A stretch of DNA of 64,000 nt, taken from positions 10,584,562-10,648,561 of the forward strand of contig NC_046654.1 in assembly GCF_900324485.2 (NCBI RefSeq). The letters run 5' to 3'. Positions 44,712 through 57,267 of the stretch are shown here, one piece after another. Within the stretch, counting starts at the first letter, position 1, and each line of letters starts with the position of its first letter. The stretch is from Mastacembelus armatus (taxonomy: Eukaryota > Chordata > Actinopteri > Synbranchiformes > Mastacembelidae). Below the pieces are notes generated by a model. That model searched no databases. It was not told the origin of the DNA and worked only from the letters and a program-made list of their open reading frames with translations. The position numbers and the translations under genes are program-made.

Positions 44712-47700
44712 TCACTGGGAGGAAGCCTTGGTAGCTATTGTGGAGACACAGTGCTGCTGGAAGTTGGGGGACATGGCCGTGTTGCAGCCCAGTCTCTGGT
44801 GGGGGCCTTTCAGGCCTCCGTCACCCTCTACAATCCAGGGGCTGCCACTGGCATCTTTGCCCAGCACGCTGCAGCAGCCGGGGGCAGGCGGGGCAGCGTT
44901 AGGTACTGTGGTGCTCACTGGCACGCCTTTGGGCTGCTCGCTAGCAGGGCTGAAGTCAGGGTTGTGGCTCTGGAGCACACTGCTGATGTGGTTTAGGAGG
45001 TCATTGAAAAACTCTGGAACACCCTCATAACCTGGAAACACGGAGATTCACATTTTCAAAAAAAATAGCAACGTGGTTTCTGATAAAGAATAATCCACGT
45101 TAACTCTTTTACAATTAAAGTGGATTACATCATATGGAGCACAACCTAGAAAATGACTTGAGATGCCTACTCCACATCATGCCTGTTGGCAACATGTCGG
45201 TCCAGCTACAGTGCTAAAATTAAAACCAAACTATATTGTCAGGGTTTGTTTCTTTTATAGAGCTATATAAACGAAATTTCATGAGGAAAAGTAGGACATA
45301 AAATGGTTCCTCTGAAGAACACGTCACATAGTCCTGCTTTGAGTACAAACAGAGTTGCAGATAATGCAGGTGACAGAGGAAAGATGTATTTTTAGTAGAA
45401 CTGGTTGCACCACAAGACTGGCATCGCAATGACATGATACAGGCTGCGTAATCACAGGAAGTAGCTTCTATCAAGAGGCTGCACCTACCAGGGAAGGCGT
45501 TTATGTCAATGACAGCATGCTGGCCTGTTTGGTTATTGATGATGACGTCTATGCCGAACAGAGACACCCCCAGCGCCTGTCGCAAGGACTTGGACAACTC
45601 TCTGATGACATCATCACTGGGTGGCTGAGACACCCCTTCTACGTTTTCTCTCTGAGATGAAGAGAAATATTCAAGTACATTCGCACCAAAACTCGAACTC
45701 GCTGCATGAGATTTTAGTCAGAGACTGTGTGGACGTACCGAGGTCAAGTCTGAGGACGATTCTGGTTTGGAAACATTGTGGCTATTGAAGCAAATGGCTT
45801 TTCTATCTGAAAAAGAAAGAGGAAAAATGTGAATTTAACACGACCTTTACACAGTTGCTTTAAAGTATTCAGACACTTTCATTTCTTGCCCACTTCAGTA
45901 TGATGTAGATTTCATTTCAAAGGGATCCGATTGCCATTTTGCCCACCAATCTACACTCAATCACTCATAACAACAATTTTTTTTTTTTGCGAATTTGAAA
46001 AAAAAAAAAAAAAGCTGAAATCTCTCATTTACAAAAGTATTCAGACCATTTGCTGCTGCACTCCAAATTGTGGTCAGGTTCATCCTGTTTGCTTTAATTA
46101 TCCTTGAGATGTGTCTCGAACTTGATTGGAGTCCACCTGTGGCAAATTGAATTGATCGGACATAGTTTAGAAAGGCACATGCCTGTCCCACAATTGACAC
46201 TGCATGTCAGGACAAAAGCCAAGCCATGATGTCCAAGAAACTCTGCAAGATCAGAGCAAAGGTACAAAACCATTTCTAAGTCTGAGTGTTCTTGGGAGTC
46301 CAGTGAACCACCAGGACTCCTCCTAGAGCTGGCCCCTGTGTGTTACGCACCCAAGGGAGAACCCAGTGGAACAAAAACAATCTCAGCAGCACTATCAGTG
46401 GGGATTTTATGGAGGAGAGGATAGACAGAAGCCACTTTGAGTAAAAGGCAAATGACAGCCTGTCAACTGTATTTAAAGGACTAAGAACATAAAAGGAAAA
46501 ATTATCTGGTTTGTTGACACAAAAACTGAACTCTGAAGAAAACTAAAAGCAAATGGTCACATTTGTGGACAGAGCTGAAGAACAAACTTGCAGTGGAGGA
46601 TCTCCCAGGAAGGATGTGATATATTGCTCAAATCCAGAGGCGCTAAAGGCAGCACTGAGTTAAGGCTCTGGAACTTCTGTAAATGAGAGTTCAGTTTGGG
46701 ATTTTTAGTATATTTACTCAAACTTCTAAAAATATATTTTGATGTTTGTCCTTATATGTTACTGGTTATAGGTTGATGGGCAAATATGACAATTGTATCA
46801 ATTTATATTTAAATCTATAACACAAGTTTGCAAAAACTCTATATTATCATGACAGAAGTATATACATTTCACATCTCAGGCACTAGGTGGCAGCAACATT
46901 CAACAGGTTACTTGGGGCAACAAGGCCAAACTTAATGTATTTAGTTATTGCAACACCTGATACAAAGAAACTGAGACGCTCTCGGTGTCAAGTCTTTTTG
47001 CTTTTAAAACTCCTCTCGGTTTTAACCATGTCATGTTGAGTGTTCACCTAAGAACAAAACAACATAATTTGTTTGCCATGGGCGAGAGGATTTTCTTTGA
47101 AGCAGTGATAAATGTGACAGGATGGCCTGCTAAATTTATTGCTCCCTTTATTCTTTGTTATCCTAAATGAATAACATTAGACAGTGTTAGAAAGAAGAAA
47201 GAGGGATGGAGAGTGGAGGGAATGAGTAAATTCCATCACTGTCCAAATAAATATTCCCCCTGGCTTGTAAAGGGTCGTGGGTACAGAGGTACTAGCCTTT
47301 CAGGCTCAGGCTGGCTGAATAAAACTGATGGGATAGATCCTCTTTCAGTCTGTGCAGATGAAACGCTGTGGTACGTAGCTTTGTGCGTTCGACAAGGACG
47401 AGCTTTTCTGCTGTACCACTCAGCATTCCAGGCTGAAAGCAGCAGTTCTCCCTACACAAAGCAGCCTACTACACTGTGGATAAACTGGTTTGCATGAGGT
47501 CCTCTACTGTATCACATGCAAATACTGGAGCCACCTGTATCAGGGGAAAACTCTGTATTCAAAGTAACGGTGCAGGTAAGGGATGTTTGTGGAGAAACAC
47601 AGCTCCTCTTGTTTATTTTCAATAGCATGTACCAACAGACCAAAGTTGAACTGTACCCCATAAAAGGGTATACAGGTCCAATCACAGGTACTATAAAGCC

Positions 47701-50700
47701 ATTTTATGAGGCCTTTTATTGGGCAATTTGGAAGAGCCATGAAACTTGTACTGCCTGGCCAGTGTGGCTATTAGCAGCCCTTGGACCTTGGACCCCCCCC
47801 CCCCGTCTGCCTCCTGTCTCTTCACCTGCTGGTCCAGCAGGGAAGTTCTTCAGTGAAGGTCTTTCCACCACAGTGTAGGAGTCTCCCACCACAAACACCT
47901 TGTAGAGCACTGCGTTGTGGTTGATGAAGCTCTGGATCACACATGGAGGTTTCATATCCTTCAGGTCCTCTTCACTGAAGATAATGGCCATCTGAAGACA
48001 GGAAAACACAGTAAATGACATGTCAAGCAAGAAATACAAGAACAATTGTTGAAACCACATACCACTTTGAGACAAGTCTAGTTAAAACCTAACTCAATTC
48101 AATGCGGTGAGTGTGGAGGAATGAAGACTATTAGGCCACCCTGACAGAGATATTGATTTCAGCTGACCTACAGAGATACTTTATCTGATTTTGGTGTTTG
48201 GACTTGAGTTAGATGACAGTCCTGTGAAAGCAGAAGTGTTATTGCTTACACAAAGCAAACCATGCAGGTAAACAGAGAGCCTTGTGATCTCTTACCTCAT
48301 GGGAGTTGGTGCCATGGGCCACCCGTGTTTTGCAAACTGATGAAGAAATAAAGGTGAGAAAAAAAAAAAAAAGTAAGGTAACCAACAAATGCAACACTGA
48401 AAAGCAGTAATGAAATGACAGCAAGGTAAAAAACACTTTCCTTAAACCAACACTGAACACAGAAAAGCATCAACACTTAAACAGCATATGTAGAGGTTAA
48501 GAGTACAATTTGACACAATCCAAACAATCAGCAAAGCTATTTTGGTGTCTATAAAACAAATGAGGAAGAGACACTTACTGAAGGGGAATGTGAGTCCCTG
48601 CCTCCTGATTTGCTCGAGCACATCAGGGCTGCACTCTGAGTTTAGGACCATGAATGGAGGAGAGCAAATCCTCTCATCTAAGAGAAGTAAAAGAATGAAG
48701 AAGAGAAAATACTTCTCATACATCTTGAAAAAGTTCTCTGAAATGGAAATAATGAAGGACAGTAAGAGTTGGACATTTCCACTGATGTGGTCTTCTAAAA
48801 AACAAAAAAGTGACACTAAAGTGCAAAAAAAAAAATTACGTTTTGTTCAGGTAGTTCAGTTTTCTGTTGATCAATAAATTCTTTCCCTCCATTCATGATT
48901 CAGTCTCACTGAATCACTTAACTGGGCCAGAAACATATTTATTTATATTTCATCCTTCAGACAGGTTTAACCACACACAGCAGAGCCCATCTGAGGCTCA
49001 AAGGGAAAAATGACTTTAATTCATATAAATAAGACAGAAAGCTGCCAGGGTCTCCAGCTCCTCATGAACGAGACCAGATATATAAGAAACACTGAAATAC
49101 AGGAAGTCACAAGATCTAAGGAGGAGCTACAGCCTAATCACACCAGTGGAGGACATCACAGGCTTATCAGGCACCAGGTTTGTTTACTTTGTGTCTTCAC
49201 ATCACGTCCTGTAGCAGCAGGTCGGTCAGTTCCAATAAGACTGAAAATAAACATCCAGGAGCACCGTCATACTTCAGTATATCAGGGCCTAGGACGCAGC
49301 TATATTAATGTCCCACCTTGTGTAATTTCCCATTTAAAGTAGGTGTATGAGGGTGATAAGGCAGCTGGGTGTGAGATACCGCCACAGGAAATTAGTGACG
49401 GGGGCCAAAGCAAGAGCTGGCAAATTGCTAATAAAATTTAAAAAAAAAATAGAGGAAAATAAAAAATCCACAAACACAATAGAAACACAATAGTGCTGTA
49501 GGTCTCAGCAGTGGTAGGGCTCTCTGGTCCAACTAGTGCTGAGGTCAGGAGAATGTCATTTGCCTACATTAACTCCAGTGTTGAACTCTGGGTGTACATG
49601 GGCCCCACATCAGCCAGGTAGTGCAGATACTGTAATGTTTGGTAAAACCAGACCATGGCAGGGGACACACAGGGCAAACCAGGCTGCTGCTGTGTGCAGT
49701 TCTAAAAATCTTTTCAATGAATCTGTTACCAAGGGCTGCATGATGCATAGTGACTAGGAAGTAAATGAGTTATAAGTTTGTCTTATTGTTGGTAATAATA
49801 AATAAATAAATAAATGAAAGATGAAAAATTATTAATAAACTGCTCAGAGGACTGCTCCACTGCTGCTTTGACCACTTAAGCACAAAACTACTTAGCAGCA
49901 ACACTTTTAATTATTCTAAAAGGAATCAATGTGCATTGTTGAAACAAGCCAAAACAGATCTAACATTGTTTGGCTTTTGCAGTTACGGGACAGGCAGATA
50001 CTTGTTGTAGCCGAGCATATACCAGTACTGGCTCTGCAACCAGTCAAATTTGGAATTAGGAAGCCTGAAGGGTTATCCATCGGTCATTTCTGCACTGGCT
50101 ACGACCACATTAGTCATACTAATGTTATTTTACCAGGACAGGAATAGCAACATAATGTCTTGCAGAAAACAGGCTGGACAGGAAAGGGTCCCCCATTACA
50201 TCAATGAGTTCCCAAAGACTGATGGTGTTACATTTTGTCAAACAAAAAGCATCAACAGATCTAAACCTTGTCAAACGGAGAACATTTCAAGCTCCAAGTT
50301 AAGGATTTATAGTAAAGAGACCAGGGGATGGTGGATGAAACTGTGTGGCCAAGTTTGTACTAGCGTGCATGCTTGGCTTTGGTTGACGCTTCGAGGATAA
50401 GGAGGCAGAGAGGGGGATCAATCTCTGGCACTGTCTAAACACTGCATGCTCACAGTAGACCTAGTGGAGCCAAGGACGACATTTATGGGACTCCACGATG
50501 AGATGACGTTGGCTTTATTTTTATTTCTCTTTTATCTCATCGGGACATTTGCTGCATTTGCTCATCCATCAGTGGTTACATCATAGCCATGCATACAAAT
50601 AAACGAACTCCAAACTTACAGACAATCAATAGTGTACCTGAGAATGAACAGAGACGACATTCCCTAACAGGCCTGTTATAACACCTACTGTAAGATTTGT

Positions 50701-53700
50701 GAGGCAATAGATGTAGAGAACTGCATAGAGCCAAGTCACATTAAGCTTTGTCATGTGCGGTACTGTTCAGGAGGAAGGCTGAACTCTCCTGTTGCTATTT
50801 AGAGTTTGTTTCCTAGAAACCCCAACATCCTCTTTTGCTGCTCTCCCTCTGTCCCTCTAAGGCAAAGCAGCAGGACCTTTAATATTTTAAGCTAAACTCC
50901 ACACTCATCTGTGGCCTGAGAATAATGTGATTCTCAATACTGTGCTCTGAGGCTTAAACATCGATTCCAATTATGGGTGATTTATTTTGAGAAGAAAAAT
51001 TCGATTGTGTGCTCGCAAAAATAAATACCATGGGCCTTTAATGATATATTCATCTTCTAATGGTTTCAACAAAGTACAGTCACACATGACAGGCTGCAAA
51101 TCTTTTACCAAAACTGGGAAAACCCATCTGCCAATTGGCCTGCTGGACGAGTGTTTGGATCTTAACTTGTTTCTCATTGGTAATCTTACTCATGCCACAA
51201 CTCTGACTGAACATTAATCACCTTCATAAACTGGATGCTTATTCTACTGATCTTGCAGAGGCATGGAGTAATGCTAGCAGGGGACCTTAAGACAGTCTGA
51301 TTTTCACATACAGCAGGAAGATTTCAGTTTGATCCCAGGGAATCTGCTTGTATTCTGTTATCTTGAGCTGGAGAAGACTACACGTAGACACTGAGAGGGG
51401 CCTTCATTTTATAGAAGACTTGGCTTGACAACGGTTTCTGTCTATACCAACAGCCCAAGATATCAAAACTTGTATATACAAAGGAAACAGTGGAATCGAC
51501 TTTGTAACATAAACAGTTATCTTGGTCTGGTTCACACAAAACCAAGCCGGACACTATGGCAGTGCCCAAGCTCCAATAAGCGAAACTATGAATCGGTGAC
51601 ACCAACCCAGCAATGTTCTTTCGGCTCTTGTCTGGCTATTTTCTATTCTCCATAACAATAACAAGAGCAAAATGTTGTACTTAAGTTTATATAAATTTAA
51701 ACAATTCAGAGCAGTTAACAGTTAAATGCACTGTGACTGGGGCTGTGTAACACTGTGAAACCACTCAAGAGCTAAAATATTGTTCGTTTTTTCCAGATAA
51801 TGTACGAGTGAACCTCAAGTGCTTCCTCATAATGAGTACTATTCTAACTCAAAGTACTGTGAAGCATAACAGGCTCTCTGTGGCCTTTTAGCACTGGGCT
51901 GCCTTGGCAGCTGCTACAGGACTCCATGGTCTCTCTGCTGATAAGGATGAGGAAGTAGCTGTGCCTAAGAAAGCAAGGTAGACTTCCCACACTCTCACAC
52001 TTTCCTCTTTTAATTTAACCTTTACCCAGTTCTTGTAGTCACATTTTTTTGCTGGCAGAAGGCATGTCTAATATTCATGCTGCTTTTGTTTTATAATTAT
52101 GGTGGTATGGCCTGAGATTATAAGGGTTTATGTTCCTTGTTCGTGTCTGAAGTAGCTACAATTGTCAAAGACGTCTGGTATGCAGGCCTAAGTGTGAGCA
52201 GAGAGCTACACTTGCATTAATGGAAACAGAGTGGTGAGAAAAAAAAGGGGGCTTCCTATAAATGCAGCAAGTGAGCCATCTTCCTCTTCAAACCAAATAC
52301 ATTGTGACACAGAGTGATGCAGCTTATGCTCTTTGTTACGTAAGAGCCATCATATCTGTTTGGATGAAAATTATCTATTTTTAGAAACTACTGGCACAGT
52401 CGGCATGCTGAAACATCTCTAATCGCTTGCTCCGACACCAGACAGCAGCTTTTCACAGAGTTATGGACACTTGAAGTAATACTTACGTTCGCTGCCATGT
52501 ACGGAGCTAAAAGAAATGTAGATGAGTCACAGGTGTGTCTACAGTGTGTGTGTGGGTAGGAAATACATTTCTGCCGTCACAATTTTTCTGCCTCCAGCTA
52601 AAGACACTGAACCAAAACTGAGAAACACATAAGGCCAAGTTCATATTGGGGGACATGGAGGGGTGCTTTTGTCGTGTGAAAGGGAGGAATTATGAGATTA
52701 GCCTTAGCGGTTTGCCAGCAAAAATAAACATCGAGCCGGAAGAATCGAGTAAAACAATTGAAGTGAGAGGTGACAGCGCCGTCATATGTTAGACATGCAT
52801 TCCCCTGGAAGTGAAGAGGAAAGACAGAACTCCTGCAGTTACCCCAACTCTACCTAAACATGTTAGGTGGGATAGAAAGCAGTTTTCATGGAGTCAACAG
52901 TTCCTTTATTATTGTAGAAAACTTCTTCTTTTCTGTAATTTGAGGAAGAGAGACTAACTGCGTTAACTGGATTTGTGCCACCACAAAGGGACACAAAATA
53001 TATATGTCAGCGTGTGACACTAATTATTTGCCCAGGACAATTACTGATACTGGTTATTTTGATTGGAAATGCATCTGTACTATCCCCTCTGGTCTCAACT
53101 CACAGCAAACAATGCTGCATCTCTTTCATAGAGCACCTTACAACAGCAAGGGTACAGAGAGCTGCCCAGTGCAGCAACTTCCTCCAATTTGGACTTTTAT
53201 TTCCAAGGTTAACACAGGTTAGTACATTAGCAAATGTGCTTATTAGAGGAATTCCACTGAAATGAAGCGATTTAGTCTGAAATTTCTTAATTATAAACAG
53301 AGCCTTAAGTCTGGCAGTGGGATATTTGTCATGAAGAACTGCCAACACGTTAACCTGAATATCTGACCTTGCATGCAGCTCTCTATCCTGTGGACGAGCT
53401 GGTAGGACTTGCAGCGGTCCAGCAGGGTTCGGATGGCTGGAAGGGGGTCTAGAACAATGGTCTCAGGGTGGGCGTCAATGTAGTCCTGAAACACAGACAC
53501 ACAAATATTTTACTTATTTAATTTTATTCACATTGAAGTAGGCAAACTACAAATACAAACAGAGTTGAAGACATGTCTCACTGTGTGTGTGTGTGTGTAT
53601 GTATGTGTGTGAGCTACAGATCATGAGACGTACGCCAGCTGGTCTGTGTAGGTTACATCACTACAGATCTACATGATTGGCTGTTACGTCAGTGTGAAGT

Positions 53701-56700
53701 TTGCTTTTTTACATAACTGCACTCGCTTCTCTTCTCCTCTCGTCAGCTATCCTCTGGCTCTGTCCCCACACCACCTCCTCTGCACTCTGCAGCTCTCTGT
53801 GCTCTCCACCTCGGCATCCCTTCTCTATGGATTTCTCTGCTAACCATTGCTTCCGAGCAATTTTTACTAACTCTCAAATTCTGTTAGGTGGAGCTGGCTG
53901 GTCTGCACATTACACAAACAGCCTGCTACTCACAATCTGCAATGTCAAACATTACACACATACATACGGTGTCATTTGTCAACGAATTCTTATTAAAACA
54001 TACACATGACATATAAACAAAAGTCTTGACATGAAGCCCCCATATGTAGGATTTGCTTTGATCTAATGGGCAACAGTGATCAAAGCCAGTTAAGCAGTTA
54101 TATAAGTCAAATGTGCTGCTGCCAAAAAAAATTATAAATCCAAACTAATCTTCTGGGAGTTTAGAGGAATACTCTGCTGATAACAACTGTCACTTGCTCA
54201 TTTTTTGCATCTCGGAAGAAGAAGTGTAGTTAAACACAGGCAAGAGGGGGAGGTGAGAGAGACATGAATGCTGGCCAGCAGGTGTTAGAGAGAAAAAGAG
54301 CCAGACGTGTGTCAGTGTCGGTGTAGGGGCTGCACATTTTCTGCTTGAGGGGGGGAAAAAAAAAAAAAAAAAAAAAAATCATTAGTGGATCCTATCTGTG
54401 CCTCGGGTTGGAAGACATGTCTGGATACCAGAGGCATCAAACCTGAAGTGGAAAATAGTGTTTAGCACTTACGTTAACTACAACCAGATGTGTGTGATTT
54501 GCCACATCACCTTGAATCATATAAGCTGTCGATCAGAGAAGCAGACCTAATTTATTTTTCTAACAATCTTCACATATCTGACAGGAAGGTAAACTAAAAC
54601 ACCATTATAAATGCTTACGTAAGTTGTTTATAATTGTTCACAATTTAAGTTTTACCTTCAAATATTATAAATGGTATACTGATATAAGGCATTACTGATA
54701 TTTAAATTTCACTTGTTACAATTTTTAGGTTAAAAAATACAAAAGTCAGCAGCCAATTTCAATTTTTTAAAATATCAGCATCCTTCTACTTAAAAACCTG
54801 GATTATTGTTGCACCCATATCCATGCAGCCCTTATGAAAGAAATCATGCAAATTATACTTGTCCCTTGTTCACTGTGCACACGTCACCTAAACTTCAAGC
54901 CACTGAATCACCAGAGCACACCCCAGCCTGACATTTAGTTTTAAATAAAGAACTATTTTAGAGAGGAAGGTTTATTCCCTCAACCACACAAAAGGTTATT
55001 TATGATCACAGCTGTGTGATATCAGAAATTCACCAACGCTTACATTTCCAAAGGAAATATAATCACAGATGACGGTTGTGAATAGCCAGAGCTGAAGAGG
55101 TAGAGACAGAACTGGCACAAAGCTGAGCTTTTGATTTACCAGATAATATTTGAAAAGAATGAATGAGGAAAGCCAGCTGAGGTGGATTGGGTACTTGGTA
55201 TTACTATTTACAGGATGCCATTCTTTAGAGAGCTACTGCAAACAGCCAACTGGAAGGAGACTTTTGGTTAGTATCAGGACACAGTGGTGTCTGGGGATCC
55301 CCTAAACAAAGAACAGACAGAGGCACATGGGAATGAAGAAGATCTATGTTACCCTGTAATTAATATGACACTGATCTGATCAAGAACTGAGATCAACAAA
55401 AATAAATTGCAACCATTAGATTAACGTCCTGGCTGGAAAGTTTTTATGACTCCTCCAAAGCTCTATGCCTTTGAATTAGGGAAAATTGTATATGGACATC
55501 TTTCCTGTGTGCTTGTGTGTATGAGAAAACCTGCTAACTTCCAGAAGTAAGGAGGCTGCTGTTTGGTTACTACATGATATTAGACATCTGAAAGTTGGGA
55601 AGTTATGAATTGACATAAACCCAAACCAGTGACCACTTGCGAACAGCGTCAGTCTTCACAACATTAACTGAAAAAACAATTTCTTCTTAGAAGATTAGGT
55701 TGTACCTCTGTGCACTCTCAATAATGTTGCTATGTGTAGAAGGTGGGATCTGTACTTTGAACGGTTGTCTAGAATGCCCTTTTGTCAGTGCCTTATAATA
55801 AAGGTGTGTGGCTTGATTTCAAAATGGCCTAGAGTGCCATAAATGTAGGCAAATGCAGCCATGTGTTAATATTGACCAAGTTCTGCTCTTTAAGTGATTA
55901 CCCCACAGTGACATCCTGTTTGTCCTTCCTAAATAAGCAGCCGGGAACATGTTGACAGAATTGCGTGATGCTGATCATGATTACAGCTCCTCTGACTCAC
56001 TCAAAGCGAGAAAGAGATATTGAGAGGAAGCTGGTGGGAAAAAAAAAAAATCCACAGAAACTAAAGAACTGCCAGATTACATATATATATACAAACACTC
56101 ATACACACCAGTTTTCTACAGTGTGTTCACAGTGCCACATTTGGAACTGCAACCTGCTGTCCATGCGAGATGTTTCTCGCTTCAGGAAGATTTCGATAAC
56201 CACTTAATGAACTTCCAGTGACAGGATTCACCACATGTTCAAATATAGTTGGTAATGTCCTTTTTGTTCCTGGAGCTGAGTAAAGGGTCTTTGTCCTGTC
56301 CATTTGTTTCCTTGAAAACACCCTTCTTTGAACTATAAACGTAAAACTCTGGCATCCATAAAGGTTTATTGCCTATAGCGGTGACACTGCTATCTACTGC
56401 AATATTAGGCAGAGTTTCTACATCTTTTCAGTTTCAAAACTCTATCCGAAGTGCGTAGTCAATGTTCCATATCATGAATGCTGATAGCAGCTGGGCGATC
56501 ATGAGTCATGTAAATATACTGTAAAACAAGGTTGGGTGTCAGTTAAAATGTTCTTACAATATTTTCAGAATTATAAAACACATTTATCTATAAAACCTAG
56601 TTATATTGAAGTCTAAGGTCAAAGCAGCTGTACAAGAGTATTTTCCTCATTGACACATTTTATTTAACTTAAGAATGACCTACAAACAAAATAACAAACC

Positions 56701-57267
56701 TCACTAGACCTTTAAAAACAGTTTTCACCACAACACAGTTGATACTGTGTATTGAAGCCATATGGCGGTCAGCTACTGAAGTTTAACACACACACACACC
56801 CTTTGTGATAGTATTTTTTACTCTGATAGATAGAACATTAAAATCTATTCACTGATGAAGATGAAGAGATATGGCTGAACGTACATAAAAACCTAGTAAG
56901 ATGACCCTTGGGTTCAAATTATACTATGAAACTGTCCCCACGTTTATCATTTTAAGTGACAAGGCATAGAACAAGCCATAACATATGTATTAAATGGTCA
57001 TATACACTGGAACTGAATCCAAATGTACACAACCTTCAGGCTTTTTGAAAATAGGAACTGATCACTCCTGTTTCTAACGCATTCCTAGAGCTCCTCCAGT
57101 TTTATGTACTAGGCGATAAGAGGAAAGACACAGATGCATACCTGTACTCTCTGTACCAGCAGCACAGCCTGTGAATCGTTCTGGTCAGCCTCCAGGATGA
57201 GGTCAGTCAGCTTGTGGATGATGACATCCAAGGGACCCTGCTCCTCAAGCGGCTGGCTGAGATCCAG
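44712..57267 (-). CDS. itpk1: inositol-tetrakisphosphate 1-kinase (ITPK1), lacking the N-terminal exon(s)
   Basis: Eight exons on the minus strand: 57267-57142, 53485-53368, 48677-48579, 48336-48296, 47991-47826, 45806-45739, 45651-45489, 45031-44712. They give 366 residues; human ITPK1 has 414, of which about 40 precede the first exon seen here. The reading starts LDLSQPLEEQGPLDVIIHKL and continues DYIDAHPETIVLDPLPAIRT, RICSPPFMVL, FPFICKTRVAHGTNSHE, NHNAVLYKVFVVGDSYTVVE and GVSLFGID...DINAFPG. The last block carries the acidic metal ligands and Asn of the ATP-grasp site. The C-terminal tail keeps HQRLGCN and ATKASSQ as in human. The enzyme phosphorylates Ins(3,4,5,6)P4 and Ins(1,3,4)P3 towards InsP5/InsP6. 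Fish often have two copies; a or b cannot be told here. Confidence 0.97.
45862..46690 (+). mobile_element. decayed Tc1/mariner-type DNA transposon
   Basis: The left part starts TAAAGTATTCAGACACTTTC, a common fish Tc1 end, and continues with TGGAGTCCACCTGTGGCAAA and AAAAGCCAAGCCATGATGTC from the transposase 5' region. It then has AACCACCAGGACTCCTCCTA with AGAGCTGGCC, and TCAGCAGCACTATCAGTGGG, which correspond to the DNA-binding half of the transposase. Most of the catalytic half is missing: sequence jumps to a short match to the 3' end (AGGCGCTAAAGGCAGCACTGAGTTAA). Many indels and no reading frame remain, so it is an old, dead, internally deleted copy. It lies in itpk1 intron 6 (by visible numbering), antisense to the gene. 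Confidence 0.8.
46691..47825 (-). other. itpk1: rest of the itpk1 intron carrying the Tc1 fossil
   Basis: No exon was recognised. A strong CTCF-like core lies at 46880-46893, and a poly-C run at about 47793-47804 lies just before the acceptor side of the next exon. Confidence 0.5.
46880..46893 (+). promoter_or_regulatory. CTCF-like core motif
   Basis: GCACTAGGTGGCAG matches 13 of 14 positions of the CTCF core CCASYAGRKGGCRS if the first C-to-G and second position are scored as C; only the outermost base differs. It is a motif match only, within an itpk1 intron next to the Tc1 fossil. Confidence 0.45.
48678..53367 (-). other. itpk1: itpk1 intron, 4.7 kb
   Basis: AT-rich with a short (AAAT)n tract near 49796-49815. 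I see no exon, no RNA gene and no clear mobile element. Confidence 0.5.
53582..53611. repeat. (GT)n microsatellite
   Basis: About 30 bases of GT with two GTAT interruptions, inside an itpk1 intron. Confidence 0.85.
54349..54379. repeat. poly-G / poly-A homopolymer tract
   Basis: A run of G followed directly by more than 20 A. There is no SINE or LINE body attached that I can see, so it may be simple slippage. Confidence 0.7.

Larger units (their letters stand above)
53486..57141 (-). other. itpk1: itpk1 intron, 3.7 kb
   Basis: Contains a (GT)n/(GTAT)n microsatellite at 53582-53611 and a G8-A22 homopolymer pair at about 54349-54379. No exon was recognised. Confidence 0.5.

Noticed and set aside
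44641-45030. Plus-strand ORFs of 111-129 codons
   Set aside because: They are antisense to the last coding exon of itpk1.
45961-46200. 79-codon minus-strand ORF in an itpk1 intron
   Set aside because: It lies inside the Tc1 fossil, in the wrong orientation for a transposase.
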